Shown: positions 8,661 to 16,936, counted from the first letter of the stretch. The stretch is 64,000 nucleotides of DNA from Sutcliffiella horikoshii (GCF_021991925.1 NZ_RXZI01000001.1:248001-312000); one strand, 5' to 3'. Numbers and translations: made by a program. The notes: a model not told the origin generated them from the sequence alone.

Positions 8661-9434
8661 ATGGGCTATTACACGGGGCTGTTAGCTAAAGATTGGAAAG
8701 TATCGATGAAGGGGCAACTGCAGAGTTATCTGTTTCTCCTGATTGTCTGGATGTCCGGCGTTGCTTTCTCTTTCCGGTTGGGTGAGCCGCTTATTGCTAC
8801 GTCTATCTCTTTAACGCTTATAGTCCTTCACATTGCATACATTGCTACAGATATGTTTTTAAACTTTGGGAGAGAACAAAAACTAAAGCTCTGGTTGCAT
8901 AACCCGAATCCTTCTTATGCCCTCTTGTCTAGTAAACTGGTAATCTCCATGATCAATTGTCTATTATCACTATCTTTTGCGATAGGCTTATATGCGATTG
9001 CCTGTTTCCTCTTTGGGGAGCCTTTTTTACAAGGACAGACGTTTACGGAAGCACTAGCGTTGATTTGGTCTGTTTTAGGGGTCGGTCTGTATTTGGGTGT
9101 CTGGGCTATGTTTATTTGGTCCCAATATGCAGCAGCAAGGGGGAAAAGATTTGAATTATTGCGATTCGCCCCTATCGGATTTATCGCTTATTTTATCGTG
9201 GAGTTTCATAATGGATTTATGATGAGCTCATTGTTTGATCAAATGAAAACAATAGGCACTTTCCCTGCAGTATCTATTGGAACAAAGATTATAAACGAAA
9301 CAGAGGAATACCAGGAATTTTCAATGGGAGTATCCTTGACAGATTTTTCGTTTGCATTGGCAATATTGTTCTTACTAGTTTCATTACTTGTATTTATCCT
9401 ATCGGTCCGTAATGTGAAGAAAATGGAAATTTAA
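8661..9434 (+). CDS. Second YhcE-like ABC-2 membrane protein
   Basis: A 257-residue membrane protein with about six segments, paralogous to the first gene of the operon by shared length, topology and the KLWLHNPNPSYALLSSKLV stretch. The open frame starts at 8628, but GGAGGGAAG at 8648-8656 places the start at ATG 8661. The yhc operon of B. subtilis has one such gene, so this is an extra copy, possibly giving a heterodimeric permease with the product of 6791-7585. Confidence 0.72.
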   Translation: MGYYTGLLAKDWKVSMKGQLQSYLFLLIVWMSGVAFSFRLGEPLIATSISLTLIVLHIAYIATDMFLNFGREQKLKLWLHNPNPSYALLSSKLVISMINCLLSLSFAIGLYAIACFLFGEPFLQGQTFTEALALIWSVLGVGLYLGVWAMFIWSQYAAARGKRFELLRFAPIGFIAYFIVEFHNGFMMSSLFDQMKTIGTFPAVSIGTKIINETEEYQEFSMGVSLTDFSFALAILFLLVSLLVFILSVRNVKKMEI

Positions 9435-9452
9435 TGAGAGGAGTATGACAGA

Positions 9453-10370
9453 ATGAATGAAGTTGCAGTAAAACTATCAAATGTTTGTAAGGACATTGGG
9501 AGCAAGGAAATTATCAAAGATGTGTCTTTTGAAGTGTATAAGGGGGAAGTATTCGGTTTCCTTGGCCCAAACGGAGCTGGGAAAACGACAACCATCCGAA
9601 TGATGGTCGGCTTGATGAATATAACATCTGGAGATATCCATATTGACGGAGTCAGTATCAAGACTGACTTTGAAAAAGCGGTCCGTCAAGTTGGGGCAAT
9701 TGTCGAGAATCCGGAAATGTATAAATTTCTTACGGGCTATCAAAACCTGAAGCAATATGCACGGATGATGCCTGGGGTTACAAAAGAGCGTCTTGATGAA
9801 GTGATTGAGCTTGTCGGACTGACCGGACGTATCCGTGAAAAGGTGAAGACTTATTCCTTAGGGATGAGGCAACGTTTGGGCATTGCCCAGGCCTTGTTAC
9901 ATAAACCGAAAGTGCTTATTCTTGACGAGCCGACTAATGGATTGGACCCGGCAGGTATCCGTGAAATCCGTGATTATTTACGCAGCCTGGCAAGGGAAGA
10001 AGGGATGGCGATCGTTGTCTCTAGTCATCTATTATCTGAAATGGAACTGATGTGTGATCGAGTAGGAATCATACAGAAGGGGGAATTGATAGATATCCAG
10101 AGTATCAGGGACTTTATACAGGACGGCGGGAAAACACTTTACCAGTTGGATTGCGAACCAGCAAAAGAAGCGTTGAACTTGATGCTTGAAATGGAGATAC
10201 CACATACTAAGAACGGTAGCGTGTTGCACGTAGAAATGGAACGGGAAAGTGTACCTCTTATTATTAAGGAATTGGTGGAACGAGATATCGCTGTTTTTGA
10301 AATAAAAGAAGTGATTAAAACGCTAGAAGATAAATTCCTAGAAAAAACATCACAGGAAAGAGGGGCCTGA
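9453..10370 (+). CDS. ABC transporter ATP-binding protein, YhcH/BcrA-like
   Basis: A 305-residue ATPase with Walker A GPNGAGKTT, signature YSLGMRQRLGIAQAL, Walker B VLILDEPTNGLDP and switch VVSSHLLSEME. A C-terminal extension of about 80 residues is typical of the BcrA/YhcH antibiotic-export type. It follows AGAGGAG and lies 2 bp before its partner permease. With the upstream YhcG-like ATPase this operon encodes two ATPases and three membrane proteins. Confidence 0.9.
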   Translation: MNEVAVKLSNVCKDIGSKEIIKDVSFEVYKGEVFGFLGPNGAGKTTTIRMMVGLMNITSGDIHIDGVSIKTDFEKAVRQVGAIVENPEMYKFLTGYQNLKQYARMMPGVTKERLDEVIELVGLTGRIREKVKTYSLGMRQRLGIAQALLHKPKVLILDEPTNGLDPAGIREIRDYLRSLAREEGMAIVVSSHLLSEMELMCDRVGIIQKGELIDIQSIRDFIQDGGKTLYQLDCEPAKEALNLMLEMEIPHTKNGSVLHVEMERESVPLIIKELVERDIAVFEIKEVIKTLEDKFLEKTSQERGA

Positions 10371-10372
10371 CA

Positions 10373-11329
10373 ATGAATAATCTAATTCAAAATGAACTTA
10401 TTAAATGGTTTAGAAGGCCGAGCTTCTATGTGATGTGTGCGATTTTAGTGTTATTGTCCATAGTTGGAGTTGTATTTACCATCATGATGGGCTCTATGCT
10501 TGATGATGCAAGAAGTCAAGGTGGAGAACAACAATTAGGCTGGCGTGAAAGCCTGGAACAGGAAAACGAGTACCTGCAAATGACCATCCAGGAAGAATCC
10601 GGTGCAACAGAACATCTCGAGAGGCAGCTAGCTATTAATGAGCATCGCTTGGAAAATGATTTAGAGCCCTCAACGGGCAATTCAGTTTGGACATATATGG
10701 ATGAAAATCTTGGTTTGACAAGTCTTATCACCCTTTTTGTTGTTATTATTGCAGGAGGGATGATTGCAAGTGAATTCACATGGGGAACTATCAAGCTTTT
10801 GATGATCCGCCCGATCAGCAGAAGTAAGATCCTGGTGGCAAAATACTTAAGTGTATTGGTGTTTATGGCTATTTTCATGGCGATTCTGTTTATTACATCG
10901 TTTGTGACAGGGGCGATTGCATTTGGATTTGACTCTGATCCTTCTTTACTGTATTTGGGAGGAAGGGTCTATGAGGTCCCTCCGATACTTTATATATTTC
11001 TGAAGCTTTGTCTCCATGGGTTGGGAATCATCATGTTTGCTACCATTGCTTTCATGATTTCGAGTGTCTTCCGGAATAACTCCTTGGCGATAGGTATTTC
11101 TTTGTTCCTGCTGTTTACCGGGACACAAATCACATCGCTTGTAGCTATGAAGTTTGAAGCGGCGAAATTTTCTCCGTTTGCCAATATCCACTTCCAGACG
11201 TTCCTTGATGGCATGCCTGTAGTCAGCGGGGTGACCTTTTGGTTTTCCGTTGGAATGTTCCTGGTGTATTTTGTATTGCTTCATGTGGTAAGCTTCTTGA
11301 CGTTTGTGAAACGTGATATAGCTGCCTAA
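10373..11329 (+). CDS. ABC-2 type permease, YhcI-like
   Basis: A 318-residue permease. The N-terminal helix is followed by an extracellular helical region of about 80 residues, then five segments including the characteristic IIAGGMIASEFTWGTIKLLM and RPISRSKILVAKYLS motifs of BcrB-like permeases. It ends the operon before a weak intrinsic terminator. The ATPase at 9453 is its probable engine. Family members export peptide antibiotics or alter lipid/envelope stress responses; the substrate here is unknown. Confidence 0.86.
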   Translation: MNNLIQNELIKWFRRPSFYVMCAILVLLSIVGVVFTIMMGSMLDDARSQGGEQQLGWRESLEQENEYLQMTIQEESGATEHLERQLAINEHRLENDLEPSTGNSVWTYMDENLGLTSLITLFVVIIAGGMIASEFTWGTIKLLMIRPISRSKILVAKYLSVLVFMAIFMAILFITSFVTGAIAFGFDSDPSLLYLGGRVYEVPPILYIFLKLCLHGLGIIMFATIAFMISSVFRNNSLAIGISLFLLFTGTQITSLVAMKFEAAKFSPFANIHFQTFLDGMPVVSGVTFWFSVGMFLVYFVLLHVVSFLTFVKRDIAA

Positions 11330-11370
11330 TGGGGATGGAAAATAGTCTAGCGTTTGTTTCATGTTACAGT

Positions 11371-11406
11371 CGGCTGCTCCTTTATGGGGTGGTCGGTTTT
11401 TGTTTT
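11371..11406 (+). terminator. Probable intrinsic terminator of the ABC operon
   Basis: GGCTGCTCC can pair with GGGGTGGTC using several G-U pairs across a TTTAT loop and is followed by a broken T-run. It is weaker than the other terminators in the window. Confidence 0.5.
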
Positions 11407-11469
11407 TAGGAAAAATATAAAGAGAAAGTGTCAAGCCGCATTCTAAAAGCATGAAACGTAATAGAGAGG

Positions 11470-11550
11470 GTGTCTCAAAGCCCGTAGCCTATCATACCAC
11501 TAAAAATTGTGTAAGGAATAAGCATAGGTGGTATAAAAACTATAAGACAC
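11470..11550. repeat. Imperfect inverted repeat with alternative pairings
   Basis: GTGTCT (11470-11475) pairs with AGACAC (11545-11550). Inside, ATACCAC (11494-11500) pairs with GTGGTAT (11528-11534). CCTAT next to the first arm and ATAGG next to the second offer a competing pairing. It lies 46 bp before the small gene at 11596 and could be a leader or a miniature element. Confidence 0.4.
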
Positions 11551-11595
11551 GCCTGTCCATAATTATGACTTAGCAAAAAAATAAAGTAGGTGATC

Positions 11596-11853
11596 ATGGT
11601 GGAGTTAGTGAATATTTCTTATAGGAAAAAAGGGCAGATCCTCGGCTTTTTTGATAAGTTTCCACATTCAAAGGTGCTTTTTTCACCAATTAAGAAGTAC
11701 TATTTTATTTCCTATGTATATTGGGATGATCGGGATTCAGTCGTGTCACAGGAAGATTTAGAAAAGATGGAATTACTTTTTAACAGTTATATGGGAAGAG
11801 AAGCGTTCTACCGGAAAAGAAGAAGTTCAGGGGGCATGGGTAACACCTCTTAA
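11596..11853 (+). CDS. Hypothetical protein (85 aa)
   Basis: A small soluble, mixed alpha/beta protein rich in Tyr, Phe and Lys, with a basic C-terminus. An in-frame GTG at 11590 is possible, but AGTAGGTGA fits ATG 11596. No domain was recognised. It is convergent with the DUF2269-like gene, and no terminator is obvious between them. Confidence 0.55.
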   Translation: MVELVNISYRKKGQILGFFDKFPHSKVLFSPIKKYYFISYVYWDDRDSVVSQEDLEKMELLFNSYMGREAFYRKRRSSGGMGNTS

Positions 11854-11925
11854 TCAATATAGGCCAACACCTCCGCTTGCTTTCCCCGCTTCTTTCTTGG
11901 TGGTGCAAAGGGGATGACCTATAGA

Positions 11926-12381
11926 TCAAGATGGTTTGATAATCATTAGGATGAAAATGATGCAACCTAATAGAATGGTCAGCCAATAAAGGTTGCTTAC
12001 TTTGTGGAGTGCGCTTGTTTGTGTAGGTGGCAACTGGGTGGATGCCCGGTTGTCAGGATGTAAAAGCCAACGTTGAAGATCACTGAGGGCGGGTGAAATA
12101 AAGCCGATTACAATGACTTGGATGCCAAGGTAAAGGACAAGGGAACCGAATAGCCATACCTGGAGAATGGAGCCATAGCTGCCAAAGAGGACGAGAAGAA
12201 TCCCGGTGATAACTGCAAGTGTTCCGCCAATTTTCGGGAAGTAGTCCAGCTTGTGTTGAAGAAGGACATTGTGACGGAGATCTGATATGGTTTGATGTTT
12301 CCTGAGCAGGATCGTTCCGAAAAAAGTGGGACCAATCCCAATGATTGCAACCAGAACATGAATAAGCACAAGCCATTTCAT
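11926..12381 (-). CDS. DUF2269-like integral membrane protein
   Basis: A 151-residue protein with four hydrophobic segments. The MKWLVLIHVLVAIIGIGPTF start, with a His in helix 1 and GGTLAVITGILLV in helix 2, resembles DUF2269-type membrane proteins of unknown function. An in-frame ATG two codons upstream (12387) abuts the GGGGGG ribosome site, so ATG 12381 is preferred. It lies 76 bp downstream of argS on the same strand and may be co-transcribed with it. Confidence 0.7.
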   Translation of the reverse strand: MKWLVLIHVLVAIIGIGPTFFGTILLRKHQTISDLRHNVLLQHKLDYFPKIGGTLAVITGILLVLFGSYGSILQVWLFGSLVLYLGIQVIVIGFISPALSDLQRWLLHPDNRASTQLPPTQTSALHKVSNLYWLTILLGCIIFILMIIKPS

Positions 12382-12457
12382 AGGCATCCCCCCAATAGTA
12401 TTGTTACTTCACTATATGAGGGGGATGGAGGTTTCATGTTTTTAATGCACATTTCCT

Positions 12458-14155
12458 TTACATTTCTTGTGGGGCTTGAATACCAAGTAAACGAAGTGAT
12501 TCCTTAATTGTGATGGCTGTTGCCTCAACAAGTGCGAGTCTTGTGGCTTTTTCTTTATCCTCTGTCAAGAACTTCACATGGCCGTACCAGCTGTTGAAGC
12601 TTTGGCAGATGTCCACGATATGCTTGGCGATCACAGATGGATCGAAATCTGCGTTCGCCTTCTCAATCATGGCAGGGAATTCATGCAAAAGCTTGGTTAA
12701 TTCCCATGAATAAGAGTCTGTTAATCCACTATTGATAGGTACTGGCGTCCAATTTCCTTTCTTTAGAATGGAATTGGCACGGGCATAGGTGTATTGGACG
12801 TAAGGGCCGGTTTCTCCTTCGAACTTCAACATATCTTTCAGGGAAAACTCCACTGAATTCAAGCGGTAGTTTTTCAAATCATGAAATATGATTGCGCCTA
12901 CTCCGACTAGTTTGGCAACTTCGCCTTTATGAGGAAGATTTGGGTTTTTGCTCTCAATGTTATCCCCAGCGAGCTGGATGGCTTCTTTGATGACTTCCTC
13001 TAGCAATACGACTTTGCCTTTTCTTGTTGACATCTTTTTGCCCTCTTTCAATAGTAACCCAAAAGGTACATGATGCAAGTCCTCCGCCCAAGAAAAATCA
13101 GCTTTCTTCAATACAGCTTTCACTTGCTGAAAATGAATGGATTGCTCCTGGCCTACAACATATAGCGCTTTTGAAAAATTATATACCTGCTTTCTATAAA
13201 GTGCAGCTGCAAGATCCCTTGTTGCGTATAGTGTAGCACCATCCGACTTTTTAATAAGACAAGGTGGGAGGGAAGTACTCTCCTCCAGCTCGACAACCTC
13301 TGCTCCTTCTGATTCAACGAGCAACCCTTTTTCCTCCAATAGTCTGACTACCGATTCCATCTTATCGTTATAAAAAGCCTCGCCATTATAAGAATCAAAC
13401 GCCACGCCAAGTAGGTGATAGATTTTATTGAATTCCTTTAAAGATTCCTCTCTAAACCATTTCCACAGATTCAGGGCCTGTTCATTGCCATCCTCAAGCT
13501 GCTTGAACCAGTAGCGTCCTTCGTCATTTAAAGTGGTGCTGTTCGCAGCTTCCTCGTGAAATTTCACGTATAGCTTTAATAATTCGGGAATGGGATCTGA
13601 CTTTACCTTTTCTTCCTCCCCCCATTTCAAATAGGCTGCGATCAATTTGCCAAACTGTGTGCCCCAATCTCCGAGATAGTTGATTCGCACTGTCTGATAA
13701 CCGCACTTTTCCAAAATATTAGCAATGGAATTCCCTATTACCGTCGAGCGAAGATGTCCCATGGAAAATGGTTTAGCGATATTAGGAGACGAAAGGTCCA
13801 ATACAATGTTTTCTCCCTTGCCGATATCAAGGCTTCCATATTGATCTTTTAGCGTTAAGATAGTTTGAACAACTTTTTGTTGGAAAATATCTTTTTTGAA
13901 AAAGAAGTTAATATATGGTCCGACAGCCTCGATTTTGTCCAACCAAGGACTTTTCAGGGTGTCAGTGAGTTCCAATGCAATGAGAGCTGGTGCTTTTCTT
14001 TTATATTTAGCAAGCTCAAAGCATGGAAAGGCAAGGTCTCCGTGATGGGTGTGTTTGGGTTTTTCCAATAAGCTTGTAATGTGTGTTATGGTAAGCTCCG
14101 GAATCGCCTGATGAAGGGTTTCCGCTGCAATGTTATTCAGTTTCAAATGACACAT
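12458..14155 (-). CDS. argS: Arginyl-tRNA synthetase
   Basis: A 565-residue class I synthetase that charges tRNA-Arg in the cytoplasm. The N-terminal additional domain is followed by SSPNIAKPFSMGHLRSTVIG, in which MGHLR stands for the HIGH motif, and later by GKKMSTRKGKVVLLEEV, in which KMSTR stands for KMSKS. The C-terminal DALR anticodon-binding domain ends LRLLGIQAPQEM. The Ser-Thr-Arg form and overall sequence suggest the second ArgS type seen in some Bacillus. It is preceded by a T-box leader, so expression should rise when tRNA-Arg is uncharged. ATG follows AAGGAGATGTGTC. Confidence 0.95.
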   Translation of the reverse strand: MCHLKLNNIAAETLHQAIPELTITHITSLLEKPKHTHHGDLAFPCFELAKYKRKAPALIALELTDTLKSPWLDKIEAVGPYINFFFKKDIFQQKVVQTILTLKDQYGSLDIGKGENIVLDLSSPNIAKPFSMGHLRSTVIGNSIANILEKCGYQTVRINYLGDWGTQFGKLIAAYLKWGEEEKVKSDPIPELLKLYVKFHEEAANSTTLNDEGRYWFKQLEDGNEQALNLWKWFREESLKEFNKIYHLLGVAFDSYNGEAFYNDKMESVVRLLEEKGLLVESEGAEVVELEESTSLPPCLIKKSDGATLYATRDLAAALYRKQVYNFSKALYVVGQEQSIHFQQVKAVLKKADFSWAEDLHHVPFGLLLKEGKKMSTRKGKVVLLEEVIKEAIQLAGDNIESKNPNLPHKGEVAKLVGVGAIIFHDLKNYRLNSVEFSLKDMLKFEGETGPYVQYTYARANSILKKGNWTPVPINSGLTDSYSWELTKLLHEFPAMIEKANADFDPSVIAKHIVDICQSFNSWYGHVKFLTEDKEKATRLALVEATAITIKESLRLLGIQAPQEM

Positions 14156-14171
14156 CTCCTTTTTTAGAATA

Positions 14172-14398
14172 TAAAAAAGCCCGTCTCTTCATTTGGATTG
14201 AAGAGACGAGCTTGCTTTTTGTGCCCGCGGTACCACTCTAATTGCCTTCTTATTAGGAAAGCCACTTATCGTCTATATGGGGGACGCACCCATTCATCTC
14301 TAAAGTGCGCTTCGTTCCATAGACTTTCAACAGGCTTTCACCGCCCCTGCTTCGCTTCATATGCCATCTATGAACTACTCTCTTTATCGTCGATGATT
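14172..14398 (-). promoter_or_regulatory. T-box riboswitch leader of argS
   Basis: On the minus strand the leader shows stem I with a GAGAGTAG bulge motif, a GCGAAGCAGG apical region and a specifier region reading GAAGCGCACTTT, then the T-box antiterminator AGTGGTACCGCGGGC at about 14223-14238, then a terminator. The best specifier triplet is CGC (Arg) at 14309-14307, followed by the conserved purine A; this assignment agrees with the downstream argS. Uncharged tRNA-Arg is expected to stabilise the antiterminator. Confidence 0.93.
14174..14211 (-). terminator. T-box terminator hairpin
   Basis: On the minus strand GCTCGTCTCTTCA pairs with TGAAGAGACGGGC around ATCCAAA and is followed by six T. 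It is mutually exclusive with the antiterminator built from the T-box sequence. Confidence 0.92.
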
Positions 14399-14444
14399 TC
14401 ATATATATTTGAGATTATTATACATAATATTTTTTGAGATGCAA

Positions 14445-14642
14445 CTATATTTTTTTCATGTTTTTAGCCTGGTTTATTTTTTGTTCTTCTAATTTTGGAG
14501 GAATAAAGACATTCAACATCTCATCGAGTTCTTGACTTAGCCTTACCGTTTCAACAGAGGTTAATCCGGTTTTAATTGCTGTCTTTACCATTTGATCACG
14601 CTTCTTTTCTACGGCAAGTTCTACGAGTTTTATCTTCATCAC
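14445..14642 (-). CDS. Spo0E-like aspartyl-phosphatase family protein
   Basis: A 65-residue protein with the Spo0E family core: a first helix with paired Arg/Gln residues, GLTSVETVRL, then the signature SQELDEML at about residues 36-43. Spo0E, YnzD and YisI dephosphorylate Spo0A-P and so delay sporulation; the SQELD motif is required. ATG follows GGGAGTGATG closely. It lies directly upstream of the argS leader on the same strand but has its own start region. The precise phosphatase target is inferred from family only. Confidence 0.8.
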   Translation of the reverse strand: MMKIKLVELAVEKKRDQMVKTAIKTGLTSVETVRLSQELDEMLNVFIPPKLEEQKINQAKNMKKI

Positions 14643-14979
14643 TCCCTAAGCACGATTTCCTATATTATAGATGATAATGACCTGTAAGAAAATAGGCTAT
14701 GTGTAAAAAGTAGGCATTTTGGTGAAAAACATAGCTTATGAAAAAAGGGTATTTTTAGTATTTGTTTAAAGAATGATTAATTTGCTGATTTTTCTTGTAG
14801 CAGTTTGTTGTTTTTAGTCAAATAATAGAGGCTGACCTCTTGTTTTGTCGATGAGGAGGAATAAGGAAATAATCATAGAATAGTTTATACATAGTCGAAA
14901 AAGAAGGGCAATGGGTGGCATGTGGAGCTTATGATGTTCATAAAATTGTAGGAAAGGTATTATAAGAGGGGGTTAAGAT
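14643..14979. other. Intergenic region between divergent small genes
   Basis: This 337-bp AT-rich stretch separates the Spo0E-like gene and the gene at 14980. It holds a short hairpin, GAGGCTGACCTC, near 14828 but no ORF or strong promoter I can defend. Confidence 0.4.
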
Positions 14980-15243
14980 ATGAAAGCTAAAGTGGAAACC
15001 ATGGAGAAAATGAATGTCTATGCAAACGAGCTAGTCAAGATGATCGTCAAGGACGGTCAGTCCCTCCAGGAGGAAAAACTAAGAATTGCTTTTGAAAATG
15101 TAGTGCGGGCCATGGTAGATATGACCAATATTCAACTAGAGCGTGAGAAAGACACAAACGACACGCTTAAAACTACCCTAAGCAGGATGAAAATAGCACA
15201 CAACTGCATTAACCAAAACGCCTCATCCAGAAAACAACCATAA
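14980..15243 (+). CDS. Hypothetical helical protein (87 aa)
   Basis: A soluble, predominantly alpha-helical protein, rich in Lys, Met and Glu, with no recognised domain. ATG follows GAGGGGG with 8-nt spacing. The gene ends just before a decayed repeat element and a terminator. Confidence 0.6.
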   Translation: MKAKVETMEKMNVYANELVKMIVKDGQSLQEEKLRIAFENVVRAMVDMTNIQLEREKDTNDTLKTTLSRMKIAHNCINQNASSRKQP

Positions 15244-15274
15244 GATACCCCTTTATTTCCAGTAATACCAATGC

Positions 15275-15354
15275 AATGAGCCCCCGCGTGAGTCTTCGCG
15301 CATTCCACTACGATCAACTTGAAAACTGCTTTGTATTTTGCTTTTCTACACACT
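15275..15354 (+). mobile_element. Truncated right end of MITE-like element (family A)
   Basis: This 80-bp segment closely matches the right half of the element at 54313-54525, including CTTCGCGC, CACTACGATCAACTTGAAAA and the end TTTTCTACACACT. The left half is absent. The family end again abuts an intrinsic terminator. Confidence 0.8.
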
Positions 15355-15387
15355 AATAGCCCAGGCTGTGTCCAGGGCTATTTTTTT
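15355..15387 (+). terminator. Intrinsic terminator abutting a repeat end
   Basis: AATAGCCC (15355-15362) pairs with GGGCTATT (15375-15382), followed by seven T. It starts immediately after the end of the truncated repeat. It probably serves the gene at 14980. Confidence 0.85.
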
Positions 15388-15399
15388 AATGATTAATGA

Positions 15400-16173
15400 T
15401 TACTTTAGAGTTCGTATGAATTCTCTGGTGATCGCATTCAATTCGTTTGGGAATTTTGTGGGAACTTGGTGTTTGGCTCCTGAAACATAAGCCACTTTGG
15501 TATCTGGAAGACATGCAATGAACTCTTTTTGATAATGGTGAACATAATAGTCCAATTCTCCATATATGAGGAGTAGAGGTGCGGTGATATCCCGCAGTCG
15601 TTCCGAACAATCATAGGTTAAACCTTCTTTGTAGTATTGGTAAAGAGTGTTTGCCTCTGTTTTTTTAAAATAAGCTGCCATTTCCTCAGCGAATTTTTTT
15701 GAATAAGAATGCGCGTATGCAATTGTCTTTGAAATAATACCCATCCCATTACATTGAGCGGTTAGGATTCCAAGAAGGAACTCGCTATAAAGGAGTATGC
15801 TATCAACTTTTGGAAAGGCACCAATCAATAAAAGGCCTTCAACAAGGTTTGGATAGTTTAGACTTGTTTCAAGTGCGATGGAAGCGCCATTAGAATATCC
15901 ACAAATGATTACTTTAGGAATTTCCAGTTGTGCACACACATCTGAAATATCCCTGGCAAGTAACGAAAAGCGGATAGGATGTTCACCCTTTTCGCTTTTT
16001 CCATTACCGCGCAAGTCTATGTATAGTAGTCGAAAATGATTTGATAATGGTAATTGTTGCTTAAAGGTGATATGCCCCATTCCAGGGGGGTGAATAAAAA
16101 GAATGGTCTTTTGCCCAGTCCCTATTAAACGATAGAAAATCTTTACATGGTCCCTTGTATGGACATATCCCAT
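15400..16173 (-). CDS. Alpha/beta hydrolase
   Basis: A 257-residue alpha/beta-hydrolase fold enzyme. The oxyanion-hole HPPGMGH, strand-turn YIDLRGNGKSE, nucleophile elbow GYSNGAS, acid residue in YGELDYY and catalytic His in GAKHQVPT are all present, so it should be active. An AGGAAGG site favours ATG 16173 over TTG 16179. It starts 6 bp after the membrane protein gene 16180-16653, so the pair is an operon. Substrate cannot be predicted. Confidence 0.86.
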   Translation of the reverse strand: MGYVHTRDHVKIFYRLIGTGQKTILFIHPPGMGHITFKQQLPLSNHFRLLYIDLRGNGKSEKGEHPIRFSLLARDISDVCAQLEIPKVIICGYSNGASIALETSLNYPNLVEGLLLIGAFPKVDSILLYSEFLLGILTAQCNGMGIISKTIAYAHSYSKKFAEEMAAYFKKTEANTLYQYYKEGLTYDCSERLRDITAPLLLIYGELDYYVHHYQKEFIACLPDTKVAYVSGAKHQVPTKFPNELNAITREFIRTLK

Positions 16174-16179
16174 AAACAA

Positions 16180-16653
16180 TCAACCTTCCTGTATTTTCCT
16201 ATTTTCCATATATAAAATGATTCCTCTTACGGTAAAGCCAATCAACAATCCGGGGATGACAAACAGCATTGGCATGAAGACGGGACCGAATAAAATGCCG
16301 AAGAGTTTTATTTTCCCTGAAAGCATCAATCCGACCGTCACCATGTAAGCGCAGCTGACAAATGGAAGGTAGGAGTAAGGTGCTTTTCCTCCACCGGCAT
16401 CTTTGAATGCATCCCACATCGAAAAAAAGTATAAACAAGGGTAAAACATCAGCCAAAGGTAATTTGTTTCAAGGTATGCACGTTCGATCTCCCCATTAAA
16501 ACTGTACATGATTATCGAATTGAAATTTGCTAGAACATTAATAAGGAATTCCAAAAATATGAACACTAGCCCCTTGATATACTTCTTGTTGAGTAATTGG
16601 CCAAAGCCAGGTAAGGCGATACTCCATAATAGTCGTTCAAGGGATTTATTCAT
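16180..16653 (-). CDS. Multi-pass membrane protein (157 aa)
   Basis: The N-terminal SIALPGFGQLLNKKYIKGL resembles TM2-type PGxGQLY motifs and is followed by about four hydrophobic segments. No characterised family is recognised with confidence. It is the first gene of a two-gene unit with the alpha/beta hydrolase, the stop and the next start being almost contiguous. No clear ribosome site was noted before ATG 16653. Confidence 0.6.
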   Translation of the reverse strand: MNKSLERLLWSIALPGFGQLLNKKYIKGLVFIFLEFLINVLANFNSIIMYSFNGEIERAYLETNYLWLMFYPCLYFFSMWDAFKDAGGGKAPYSYLPFVSCAYMVTVGLMLSGKIKLFGILFGPVFMPMLFVIPGLLIGFTVRGIILYMENRKIQEG

Positions 16654-16795
16654 CGGGCGGCCCTGTATATGTATATAATTCGGTAATATTAATCCACTTT
16701 TGCCACATGTAAACTCCTCCAGCCATTACTCTAACAATAGCTTGGCCTATTGCTCCTAAATTATGTTAATTTATTCTCGTAAAGACATGAAAATA

Positions 16796-16822
16796 CGCAG
16801 GGTGCTTTATGCTAACCCTGCG
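16796..16822 (-). terminator. Hairpin after the YjcZ-like gene
   Basis: CGCAGGGT pairs perfectly with ACCCTGCG around an 11-nt loop, just past the stop of the small minus-strand gene. The U-tract is weak (TATTTTC on the minus strand), so efficiency is uncertain. Confidence 0.55.
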
Positions 16823-16843
16823 CTATCCTTTAATGTGAATTTA

Positions 16844-16936
16844 TTAATACAAGTATGCGGCCCCTATTATGATAAGTAAAATAAATAAGATAACAAAGAG
16901 GGTAAAACCTGTTCCACAGCCAGTGCCCTTGCTCAT
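16844..16936 (-). CDS. YjcZ-family small sporulation protein (30 aa)
   Basis: Read on the minus strand: ATG at 16936 after GGGGAGAGG, TAA at 16844. The peptide starts MSKGTGCGTG and continues with a hydrophobic helix ending LLIIIGAAYLY, which is the hallmark of the YjcZ/small spore membrane protein family. Many such genes are expressed during sporulation; function is unclear. The gene is too short for most ORF callers. Confidence 0.85.
   Translation of the reverse strand: MSKGTGCGTGFTLFVILFILLIIIGAAYLY

Noticed and set aside
10946-11452. Minus-strand 168-codon frame opposite the YhcI-like permease
   Set aside because: It overlaps a conserved membrane protein gene on the other strand, lacks a ribosome site and has no recognisable protein features.
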